From positions 19,223 through 83,222 of the forward strand of contig NZ_BAPT01000041.1 in assembly GCF_025995235.1 (NCBI RefSeq): a DNA stretch of 64,000 nucleotides. The letters run 5' to 3'. Position 1 is the first letter of the stretch. Each line of letters starts with the position of its first letter. A program made the translations under genes and the position numbers. Shown piece after piece: positions 24,497 through 32,145 of this stretch. Below the pieces are notes generated by a model. It saw nothing but the letters and a program-made list of their open reading frames with translations, was not told the origin of the DNA and did not search any database. This DNA comes from Ameyamaea chiangmaiensis (GTDB lineage: Bacteria > Pseudomonadota > Alphaproteobacteria > Acetobacterales > Acetobacteraceae).

Positions 24497-25450
24497 ATGC
24501 CCAAGCTCGACCCCTTTCTGATGTGCCTTCTGGGAACGGTTCTTCTGGCGACAGTGGTGCCCTGTTACGGCGTGGCGGTGCCGTTTTTCAACGGTCTTGC
24601 GGTCGCCGTCATCGGGGTCATGTTCTTTCTGCAAGGGGCTCGGCTCGACCGCCGTGCGATCCTGGCCGGGGCGGCCCACTGGCGGCTGCACCTGACGATC
24701 ATGGTCGTAACGTTCGTGGCGTTCCCGCTGCTGGGGCTGGGGCTGCGTGCGCTCGGCCGCCCACTTATGGCGCCGGAGTTATGGCAGGGGGTGCTGTTCC
24801 TGTGTTGCCTGCCGTCCACGGTGCAGTCGTCGATCGCCTTCACGTCCATCGCACGCGGCAACGTGCCCGCGGCGGTGTGCTCGGCCACGGCGTCGAACAT
24901 CGTGGGGATTTTCATCACGCCGGTGCTGGTCGGATTGATATTGGCCCGGCATGGCGGCGGGGGCCAGAACCCGGCGGAGATCGTCTATGAACTGTTGCTG
25001 CCGTTCATCGCGGGGCAGGTCATGCAGCCGTTCATCGGCGCCTGGGCGCGCCGGAACAAGGCGCTTTTGTCACTGACGGACCGGGGATCGATCCTGATCG
25101 TCGTCTACACCGCCTTCAGCCACGCGGTGATCGAGGGGCTCTGGCACACAGTGCCACTGGCGTCGCTCGGGATGCTCGCGATAGTGGACATGGCCGTTCT
25201 GGCCATCGTTCTGACGTTGACCGCCCTCGGAAGCCGTTGGCTCGGCTTCAATCGCGCGGACGAGATCACGATCGTGTTCTGTGGCTCGAAAAAGACGCTG
25301 GCGTCAGGGGTGCCGATGGCCAACGTGCTGTTCCCGTCCGCCAGCGTGGGGATGATCGTCCTTCCGCTTATCCTCTATCATCAGATTCAACTGTTCGTTT
25401 GCGCCGTCTTGGCCAGGCGCTTCGCACGCTCCGCGCCCGATCACCCCTGA
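24497..25450 (+). CDS. SBF-like (bile acid:sodium symporter family) transporter
   Basis: Inner-membrane transporter of the SBF-like/YfeH branch, about ten membrane helices in 317 residues. Conserved blocks include the CLPSTVQSSIAFTSIARGN crossover region, NIVGIFITPVLVG, and the late FCGSKKTLASGVPMANVLFP segment, characteristic of this branch. The substrate is unknown; sodium-coupled uptake of an organic anion is the family expectation. ATG 24497 is chosen because the open frame upstream (to 24266) is not membrane-protein-like. The last 10 bases overlap the converging DsbA-fold gene. Confidence 0.85.
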   Translation: MPKLDPFLMCLLGTVLLATVVPCYGVAVPFFNGLAVAVIGVMFFLQGARLDRRAILAGAAHWRLHLTIMVVTFVAFPLLGLGLRALGRPLMAPELWQGVLFLCCLPSTVQSSIAFTSIARGNVPAAVCSATASNIVGIFITPVLVGLILARHGGGGQNPAEIVYELLLPFIAGQVMQPFIGAWARRNKALLSLTDRGSILIVVYTAFSHAVIEGLWHTVPLASLGMLAIVDMAVLAIVLTLTALGSRWLGFNRADEITIVFCGSKKTLASGVPMANVLFPSASVGMIVLPLILYHQIQLFVCAVLARRFARSAPDHP

Positions 25451-26163
25451 CGCGCAGGGCCTGCTCCCTCCATCAGGGACAGCCGGACGAGCGTGCCCAG
25501 CACCGTCTCGTCCTGCAATCCCGCGATCGCCATACCGCCGGCGACCAGACACGGAGCACCCGGAAGGCCACGCCGTTGTGCCAGACCGTGATCGCCCATG
25601 ACTTCACCCAGGCAGGCATCGGATTCAAGCATGGCCAACGTCTCCCCCGGGGGGGCCAGAGCCAGTTCCCCCGCCAGGGTAGCGAGAACAGACGGGTCGC
25701 CGATATCCAGTCCATCGGCGAAGTGGGCCGTGAAAAGGCGCATCGCCAGAGCGGAGAGACGCGACGGTGGTGCGGCGTTGCGCAACCAGATCAGAACGCG
25801 ATGGGCGTTCATGGTCGACGGTATGCGCACCATCGACTCAAACTCTATCGTCAGGCCTTCGGCCCGCGAGAGTTCGGCGAAGAACAGGTAAAACCGACGT
25901 GCGCGGCTTTCGCTGCCGAACTTTCGGATACTGTATCCCGCGCGGGTCAGGCCGTGGGGCGGCAGGAACGGGTCCAGCAAAAAAGGTCGCCAGAGAGGGT
26001 AAAGCCGTCCGGCGGCCTCGGGCTTCTCGGCTTCTATCGTGGCGAGCACACGCATAAGCCGCGCACTGCCCAGAAATGACCATGGGCAGGTCAGGTCGAA
26101 AAAATTTTCGACGTAAGCGGTAGCCTGCCCGGCGGGCGGCCGCACGGATGCCACCATGTTCAT
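25441..26163 (-). CDS. DsbA-fold protein of the FrnE/HCCA isomerase group
   Basis: 240-residue thioredoxin-fold protein with an inserted helical domain. The strand YVENFFDLTCPWSFLG (17-32) places CPWS where redox members have CxxC, so only Cys26 remains, and the protein is unlikely to be a disulfide oxidoreductase. The cis-Pro region is GLPGAPCLV. 2-Hydroxychromene-2-carboxylate isomerase-like members, which use glutathione, also lack CxxC, but no aromatic-degradation genes are nearby. It is cytosolic (no signal peptide) and lies downstream of the alpha-E gene on the same strand with a 79-bp gap. Confidence 0.75.
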   Translation of the reverse strand: MNMVASVRPPAGQATAYVENFFDLTCPWSFLGSARLMRVLATIEAEKPEAAGRLYPLWRPFLLDPFLPPHGLTRAGYSIRKFGSESRARRFYLFFAELSRAEGLTIEFESMVRIPSTMNAHRVLIWLRNAAPPSRLSALAMRLFTAHFADGLDIGDPSVLATLAGELALAPPGETLAMLESDACLGEVMGDHGLAQRRGLPGAPCLVAGGMAIAGLQDETVLGTLVRLSLMEGAGPARQG

Positions 26164-26242
26164 GGTCGCATGTTACGGTCCCGTCTGCCGGGCAGGCCAG
26201 AAGTTTATCGAAGGTCTGTCGCCGTGGTGAGGCCAAAACGGC

Positions 26243-27268
26243 TCACGATTGCGATTGCGACTGTCCCGTGGGCAAGGGGGCCGCTGCGGCTTCGTGCGGC
26301 CAGAATGCCGTGGCGATGTCGGTCTGAACGCCCTGAAGCTCCACCTGCACCCAATCCATGAACTCGTGCAGCCCGCGAATGAGGATCTGTTGCGCGGTCT
26401 GTCCATCCAGAATGGCCCGCACGCCATGAACGCGCTCGATAATCGGGGCGGCCTGACGCAGGCCGTAATCGGTGCGCAGGGCGCTCAGCGACAAGGCGAG
26501 TTGCCGCAGGGCGGTTGAGACGGAGCGGGGGAAGCTGTCGTTTTTCAACAGGAAACCGACAACCGTTCCGGGGGTGAGGTCACGCGGCAACAGTCTGCGG
26601 AACGCGTGATAGCCGGCGGCGGCGCGCAGGACGGCGGTCCACTGGCTGATATCGACCGGCGAGCCGACCATCGCACCGGGTCGCAGCAGCGTGTGGTATT
26701 TGATGTCGATCAGCCGTGTGGCCTGGTCCGCGCGTTCGAGGCTGCGTCCGATCATGTGGAAGTGCCAAGCTTGATCGCGATAGAGCGTACCGTCGGTGAT
26801 ACCGGCCTGCGTCTGGCACTCGCGCTTTATGCGGGCGCACAGCGCGGAGATCTGGTTCTGCCGCGCATGTTCGGGCGACAGGCTGCGGATGAAGTTGGTG
26901 AACATATTGAGTTGCACCCACATCTCGGTCGAGATCAGCGGACGCACGGCGCGGGCGTTCTCGCGCGCAGCGTGGGCGAGACTGACGATCGAGTTGGGGT
27001 TATCGCGCGCGCTGACGTAGAAGTTGATTACCGACTCTGCGTTGATGGTCGTGCTGTACGAGGCGAACCGTTCCGAATCCGCGTTGATTTCGATGATGCT
27101 TTGCCAGCCGTTTGCGGTGCTGCCGGTGCGGACGAATGTCTCCGTCACGTCGATCAAACGGGCGAGATTTTCAATCCGTTCCATATAACGCGCCAGCCAC
27201 AACATGCACTCCGCATAGCGCGAGAGCAGGTCATTACCGGCCCGGAGAGGGGTGGACACCGTCGTCAT
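26243..27268 (-). CDS. Alpha-E domain-containing protein (DUF403)
   Basis: 341 residues, nearly all helical, with the alpha-E signature LLSRYAECMLWLARYMERIENLARLIDV at the N-terminus and a long helical body including HFHMIGRSLERADQATRLID. The tail is Ser/Gln-rich. ATG 27268 overlaps the stop of the ATP-grasp gene (ATGA), so the two proteins are made together. Alpha-E proteins are consistently encoded beside circularly permuted ATP-grasp enzymes and are predicted to take part in synthesis of an unknown peptide or amide-linked metabolite. No biochemical role is established. Confidence 0.9.
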   Translation of the reverse strand: MTTVSTPLRAGNDLLSRYAECMLWLARYMERIENLARLIDVTETFVRTGSTANGWQSIIEINADSERFASYSTTINAESVINFYVSARDNPNSIVSLAHAARENARAVRPLISTEMWVQLNMFTNFIRSLSPEHARQNQISALCARIKRECQTQAGITDGTLYRDQAWHFHMIGRSLERADQATRLIDIKYHTLLRPGAMVGSPVDISQWTAVLRAAAGYHAFRRLLPRDLTPGTVVGFLLKNDSFPRSVSTALRQLALSLSALRTDYGLRQAAPIIERVHGVRAILDGQTAQQILIRGLHEFMDWVQVELQGVQTDIATAFWPHEAAAAPLPTGQSQSQS

Positions 27269-28734
27269 GATGCCAGCACCCATGTGTCCTTGGAGCCGCC
27301 GCCCTGTGACGAGTTGACGACCAGAGAGCCCTTGCGCAGGGCCACGCGAGACAGGCCGCCCGGCAGAACCCAGGTCGACCGCCCCGTAACGGCGAACGGC
27401 CGTAGATCGACGTGACGCTTTTCCAGCCCATTGTCGCACAGGGTGGGTGCGACAGACAGCTTGACCACCGGCTGGCTTATGTAATTGGCCGGGTTGGCGA
27501 GCAGCGTCTTGCGAAACGACTCGATCTCGTCCCGGGTCGCGTGGGGGCCGATGATCATGCCATATCCGCCGGACTCGCCGACCGGTTTGACCACCAGATC
27601 GGCCAGATTGTCGAGTGTGTACTGAAGGCCCTCTGCCTCGCCGCAGATATGGGTGGGCACGTTTTGCAAAATCGGCTCTTCGTTGAGGTAATAGCGGATG
27701 ATGCGCGGCAGATAGGCGTAGATCGCCTTGTCGTCCGCGACGCCGGTGCCGACGGCGTTGGCCAGGGTCACGTTGCCGGCGCGATAGGCGCGCACGATGC
27801 CAGGGACGCCCAAAAGACTGTCCGGATTAAAACATTCGGGGTCGAGAAACGCATCATCCAGACGACGATAGATCGTATGGACTGGCCGGAGGCCGCCAAT
27901 GGTCCGCATGAACACCCGGTCGTTCTGCACGACCAGATCGCGCCCTTCGACCAGCGGCACGCCCATCTCGCGCGCCAGAAACACGTGCTCAAAATACGCG
28001 GAATTGAAAATCCCGGGCGACAGCAGCACGACCTGCGGATCGCTGGCCCAGTCCGGCGCGACTTCGGCCAGCGCGGCCTGAAGCTGAAGGCCGTACTCGC
28101 CGACCGGGCGCAGGTCGAGACCGTCCGCCAGATCGGGCATGACGCGCAGCATCATCTGCCGGTTTTCCAGCACGTAGGAGACACCAGAAGGTGTGCGCGC
28201 ATTGTCCTCCAGCACCAGAAAGGCACCGTGCTCGTCACGAATGATGTCCGTGCCGCAAATATGGACGTATGTGCCGCCCGGAACGTCCAGACCCCGCATC
28301 ACCGGACGGTAATTCGGATTGCCATGCACGAGTGCCGTGGGCACGACGCCGTCCCGCAGGATGGCGCCATCGTGGTAGATGTCCCACAGGAAGCGGTTAA
28401 GGGCGGCGACGCGCTGGCGCACGCCGGCCTCCACATGCGCCCACTCGGCGGCGGTGATGATTCGCGGGATCAGGTCGAACGGCAGGATGCGGTCGATGGA
28501 CTCGCGCTCGGTATAGACCGTGAAGGTGATCCCGAGGTTGAAGAGTTCGGCTTCGGCAGCGCTCGCACGCTGGCGCAGCTGGGCAAGGTCGAAATGATCA
28601 AGCCGCTGGACTAGGGATGCGATCTCCGGTGGGGGCGGTTCGCCCCGGTGCATCATCTCACAGAAGTAGTCGCCGGCGTCGTAGTCTGCCAGCGCGCCCG
28701 ATATGACGGGTCGCGAGGAGGGAGATGTGGTCAT
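27265..28734 (-). CDS. Circularly permuted type 2 ATP-grasp protein
   Basis: Predicted peptide/amide ligase of the circularly permuted ATP-grasp class, about 489 residues from ATG 28734 (alternative GTG start at 28773). Conserved blocks are the DIYHDGAILRDG segment, LVLEDNARTPSGVSYVLENR (metal and nucleotide contacts), the VGTGVADDKAIYAYLP box and the late LVVKPVGESGGYGM loop that corresponds to the ATP-binding glycine loop. The C-terminus carries RHVDLRPFAV and NSSQGGGSKDTW. Usually this gene travels with alpha-E plus a transglutaminase and/or proteasome-like peptidase; only alpha-E is present here. Confidence 0.9.
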   Translation of the reverse strand: MTTSPSSRPVISGALADYDAGDYFCEMMHRGEPPPPEIASLVQRLDHFDLAQLRQRASAAEAELFNLGITFTVYTERESIDRILPFDLIPRIITAAEWAHVEAGVRQRVAALNRFLWDIYHDGAILRDGVVPTALVHGNPNYRPVMRGLDVPGGTYVHICGTDIIRDEHGAFLVLEDNARTPSGVSYVLENRQMMLRVMPDLADGLDLRPVGEYGLQLQAALAEVAPDWASDPQVVLLSPGIFNSAYFEHVFLAREMGVPLVEGRDLVVQNDRVFMRTIGGLRPVHTIYRRLDDAFLDPECFNPDSLLGVPGIVRAYRAGNVTLANAVGTGVADDKAIYAYLPRIIRYYLNEEPILQNVPTHICGEAEGLQYTLDNLADLVVKPVGESGGYGMIIGPHATRDEIESFRKTLLANPANYISQPVVKLSVAPTLCDNGLEKRHVDLRPFAVTGRSTWVLPGGLSRVALRKGSLVVNSSQGGGSKDTWVLAS

Positions 28735-28958
28735 GATGTTCGGTTCCGACCGCATGAAGGCGGGAACCGGCACGAGGATGGCATGCGGAGGCTCCTCGTC
28801 GACGCGTCTGTTGTTCCATTAGCGAAGCAAGAAACACGCGCCGCGCCAAGAGAAAAAGTGTCGATTTCGTCGCGTGGCCGTGCGTTGGGGTATGCGTTAA
28901 CCCGATGTTAGGCATCTGATCGCCATGGTTGCGGCATGTCTGGTCTGGAGAGACGACA

Positions 28959-29780
28959 ATGAGCGGGATCGGGGGCATTTCGGCGGTCGGGCAATACCTG
29001 CTCGATACGAAGGACGAGGCGGCATCGGTCGAGACGTTCACCAGAACCGATACGTCGGACATGTCTCTGGTCAAGACATTTCAGACGACCGCGTCCTCGA
29101 TCACCAGCGCCAAGGACCTGCTGGACAACTACGCCGCGATGAAGGTGGTGCTGGGCGCCTATGGCCTCTCGTCGCTTTCCATGCAGACGGCCGTTCTCAA
29201 GCAGCTGATGACGCAGGATCCCACCTCGACAAAGTCGCTGGCCCAGCGATCAGGCAACACGGCATGGCAGGCGTTTGCTAAGGCGTTCTCGGACTGGTCG
29301 ACACCACCCTTCGCGGACTCCACGGCTGTGCAGTCGATCGTGACGGGATATATGACCGGGCAGTTCGAGGCGTCGGAGGGGAAAGCGGTCCCGGGTCTGG
29401 GAAATGCGCTGTATTTCACGCGCACGATCTCGGGCGTCAGCACACTGGCCGAAGTGATGTCCGACCCGACCTTGCTGAAGGTGGTGGAGACCGTGAACGG
29501 CTATGACCCGACACAGTTCGGGGCACTGGATTACGACCAGCAGGTCCAGATGCTCAAGGACAAGGTCAATTTCGACGACTTCTCGACCCCCGCCAAGATC
29601 AGGACCTATGCGGAGCGCTATCTGGCGACGCTGCAGTTCAATCCGCAGCCCGAAACGCAGACGCCCAGCCTGCTCACGCTGTATGGGTCGGATGGGAGCG
29701 ACTCCGGAATCCTCGCGCTTTTCGGAGCTGGTTCGTCGTCCTCATCCACCTCGTCGCCGCTGCTCACACTGTTCGGCTAG
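28959..29780 (+). CDS. DUF1217-like protein, possibly flagellum-associated
   Basis: 273 residues with no signal peptide. Residues about 20-230 resemble DUF1217, a family often found near flagellar genes in alphaproteobacteria (segments VKTFQTTASSITSAKDLLDN and YGLSSLSMQTAVLKQLMTQD). The C-terminus holds three copies of a hydrophobic hexapeptide, LLTLYG (238-243), ILALFG (251-256) and LLTLFG (268-273), spaced by Ser/Gly linkers. GGAG 8 bases before ATG 28959 fixes the start. No other flagellar gene is in the window, so the association is inference. Confidence 0.68.
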   Translation: MSGIGGISAVGQYLLDTKDEAASVETFTRTDTSDMSLVKTFQTTASSITSAKDLLDNYAAMKVVLGAYGLSSLSMQTAVLKQLMTQDPTSTKSLAQRSGNTAWQAFAKAFSDWSTPPFADSTAVQSIVTGYMTGQFEASEGKAVPGLGNALYFTRTISGVSTLAEVMSDPTLLKVVETVNGYDPTQFGALDYDQQVQMLKDKVNFDDFSTPAKIRTYAERYLATLQFNPQPETQTPSLLTLYGSDGSDSGILALFGAGSSSSSTSSPLLTLFG

Positions 29781-29796
29781 GGCCCGGCAGGACGCC

Positions 29797-30594
29797 TCAA
29801 TCGGCTTTGAGGAAGTCTGCCAGTGCTGAGGCCGTCTCGGTCGACGCTTCCTCGGCCAGGAAAGTGCCGCCATTCAGTTCAAGGGCCTGCACAGGGCGCG
29901 CGCAGAACGGTTGCCACAACGACGAGGGATCATACCAGCCGCCGTTCCGCCCCTGACGTCCCCAGAGCATCAGCACAGGGCACATGACCTGCTGGGTGTC
30001 GCCCGCATCGCGCAGGGGTGCGAAAGACAACGCGCCGCCCGAGGCATCGGTCCAGAGCCGGTGTGCCGTGTAGTCGGCTACCGCCTGGGGGGCAAAAACG
30101 CCGCTGTGATCGGAAGCATGCCATTCGGCCGGAACGGTCAGTGCCCGCGCCTCACGCTTGGGATGCAGCTGCCCGAACCAGCAGCTCTCATAGGTTGACA
30201 GCTCGAATGCCAGATCGCGGCGCCCCCCGTGCTCGGGCGGTGGCACACATTCAAGCAGGGCCAGACGCTTGACACGGCTCGGTGCCACCAGCGCCATGCG
30301 GGCGGCGATCAGGCCGCCGACATCCTGCCCGACCAGAGAGAACTGCTCGTGCCCAAGCGCGCTCGCAAGTTCCAGCAGGGCCTGCGCCAGCCCTGTCGGG
30401 CCGAGGTCCGGCTGGAGATCGGGACAGATCACGCTGTGCCGGGCGGCGAGTGCCGGCGCCACACGATGCCAGGTGGCATGCGTCTGCGGCTGCCCGTGCA
30501 ACAGCATGACGGCAGGACCCTGGCCGCCCGTCCGTAGGCGGAATCTCGTTCCGGCCGCTGTGTGGTGCGACAGTGCAAACCCGTTGAAAAACAT
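29797..30594 (-). CDS. Alpha/beta hydrolase related to haloacetate dehalogenases, catalytic His missing
   Basis: 265 residues with the alpha/beta-hydrolase core: LLHGQPQTHATW (oxyanion region), nucleophile elbow VGQDVGG with Asp91, and a cap region with LWGRQGRNGGWYDPSSLW, closely patterned on fluoroacetate/haloacetate dehalogenases. However, the expected C-terminal GHFLAEE is GTFLAEE (codon ACT, Thr244), so the catalytic His is gone. The two substrate-carboxylate arginines after the nucleophile Asp are Val92 and Leu95. Acid position 115 is Glu. Standard dehalogenase activity is therefore unlikely. The frame is intact, with no sign of decay. Divergent from the PLP decarboxylase. Confidence 0.82.
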   Translation of the reverse strand: MFFNGFALSHHTAAGTRFRLRTGGQGPAVMLLHGQPQTHATWHRVAPALAARHSVICPDLQPDLGPTGLAQALLELASALGHEQFSLVGQDVGGLIAARMALVAPSRVKRLALLECVPPPEHGGRRDLAFELSTYESCWFGQLHPKREARALTVPAEWHASDHSGVFAPQAVADYTAHRLWTDASGGALSFAPLRDAGDTQQVMCPVLMLWGRQGRNGGWYDPSSLWQPFCARPVQALELNGGTFLAEEASTETASALADFLKAD

Positions 30595-30728
30595 ATCGCT
30601 CCCTTCTCACCGACGATCCGAGGGCCGTCGAGCCTCCAGTATCATGCCGCAAAAGCTGAGCCTATAGTGTCGCGCGCATGCGCTGGCCCCGGCAGGCCCG
30701 GCGTAACGGGGCGGACGGGAGAGGCAGC

Positions 30729-32141
30729 GTGGCGGGACTGGATCCAGACGACTGGCGAGGGCTGAGGGCGCTAGGCCATCGCATGCTCGACGACATGTTC
30801 GATCGGCTGGAGCATGTGGGCGACGGGCCGGTCTGGCGCCCGATGCCCGGGCAGGATCGGGATGCGCTTCGAACCGGACTTCCGCGCCGTCCCGCGCCGC
30901 CCGAAGAGATCTACGCGCGTTTTACGGCCCTGATCGCGCCGTATGCGACCGGCAACACGCATCCGCGATTCATGGGGTGGGTGCACGGGGCGGGGACCGG
31001 CGTCGGAATGCTGGCCGAGATGCTGGCCGCGGGCCTCAATGCCAATTGCGGCGGCCGGGACCATGCACCCATCGAGGTAGAGCGCGAGGTCATCCGCTGG
31101 GCCGCCGAAATGGTGGGACTGCCGACCACCACGTCCGGTCTGCTGGTAACCGGATCCTCGATGGCCAACCTGATCGCCATCGTGACCGCAAGTCGGGCGC
31201 GTCCGGACGGCGTGGCTTTGCGGCATACCGGCGTCGGCGCGCGTCCTCTGGTCGGATATGCCGCGCGGACGGCGCATGGATGTATCGCGCGTGCGTTCGA
31301 CATATGCGGTCTGGGGACGGATTCGCTGCGGCTGATCGACACAGACGACGCCCATCGCATGTGTCCGCAGGCACTGGCCCGCGCCATCGCCGCCGACCGG
31401 CAGGCCGGGCGCGAGCCGTTTATCGTGGTGGCCACGGCGGGCACGGTGGACGTCGGCGCCGTGGACGATCTGGAGACGATCGGCGCGATCGCGCGCGATG
31501 CGGGTCTGTGGTTCCACGTCGACGGGGCCTTCGGCGCGTTGGCACGACTGGCGCCACGCCATCGGGCCTATCTGGACGGTATCGAACAGGCCGACTCGCT
31601 GGCGTTCGATTTTCATAAGTGGGCGCAGGTTCCCTATGACGCGGGCTGCGTGCTGATCCGTGACGCGGGGGCGCATGCGGCTGCTTTCGCGCAGACGCTG
31701 GCCTATCTTCAGCGCGAAGATCGAGGCCTGGCGGGTAACGCGCCGTGGTTCTGTGACCTTGGGCCCGACCTGTCGCGCGGGTTCCGCGCGCTGAAGGTGT
31801 GGATGACGCTGTCGGCATATGGCGCAGACCGGCTGGGTGAGATGGTGGACGCCTGCTGTGCGGTTGCCGCCCATCTGGCGGCACGGGTGGAGCGGGAACC
31901 TGACCTCGAACGGCTCGCGCCAGTGACGCTTAACATCGTGTGCTTTCGGGTGCGCGCGTCCGACGCGTTCAACGCGGAGCTGGTCAAGGACCTGCAGGAA
32001 GCCGGCATCGCGGCGCCGTCCACCACGACGATCAATGGACGGTGCGCGATCCGTGCGGCGATCGTCAATCATCGGACGACGAACGCCGACGTCGACGCGC
32101 TCGTCGATGCCGCTCTGGAACGCGCGCGGTCGCGGTCGTAA
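30729..32141 (+). CDS. PLP-dependent group II decarboxylase
   Basis: Fold-type I decarboxylase related to aromatic-L-amino-acid and glutamate decarboxylases, 470 residues. It has NTHPRFMGWVHG, the VTGSSMANLIAI cofactor block, HVDGAFGALA and the PLP lysine in DFHKWAQ (Lys297). The substrate cannot be read from sequence. GTG 30729 is preferred over the ATG at 30678 because GGGAGAGG sits just upstream and the longer N-terminus is Arg-rich and not family-like. It converges on cobT with only 4 bp between the genes. Confidence 0.87.
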   Translation: MAGLDPDDWRGLRALGHRMLDDMFDRLEHVGDGPVWRPMPGQDRDALRTGLPRRPAPPEEIYARFTALIAPYATGNTHPRFMGWVHGAGTGVGMLAEMLAAGLNANCGGRDHAPIEVEREVIRWAAEMVGLPTTTSGLLVTGSSMANLIAIVTASRARPDGVALRHTGVGARPLVGYAARTAHGCIARAFDICGLGTDSLRLIDTDDAHRMCPQALARAIAADRQAGREPFIVVATAGTVDVGAVDDLETIGAIARDAGLWFHVDGAFGALARLAPRHRAYLDGIEQADSLAFDFHKWAQVPYDAGCVLIRDAGAHAAAFAQTLAYLQREDRGLAGNAPWFCDLGPDLSRGFRALKVWMTLSAYGADRLGEMVDACCAVAAHLAARVEREPDLERLAPVTLNIVCFRVRASDAFNAELVKDLQEAGIAAPSTTTINGRCAIRAAIVNHRTTNADVDALVDAALERARSRS

Positions 32142-32145
32142 CCGC

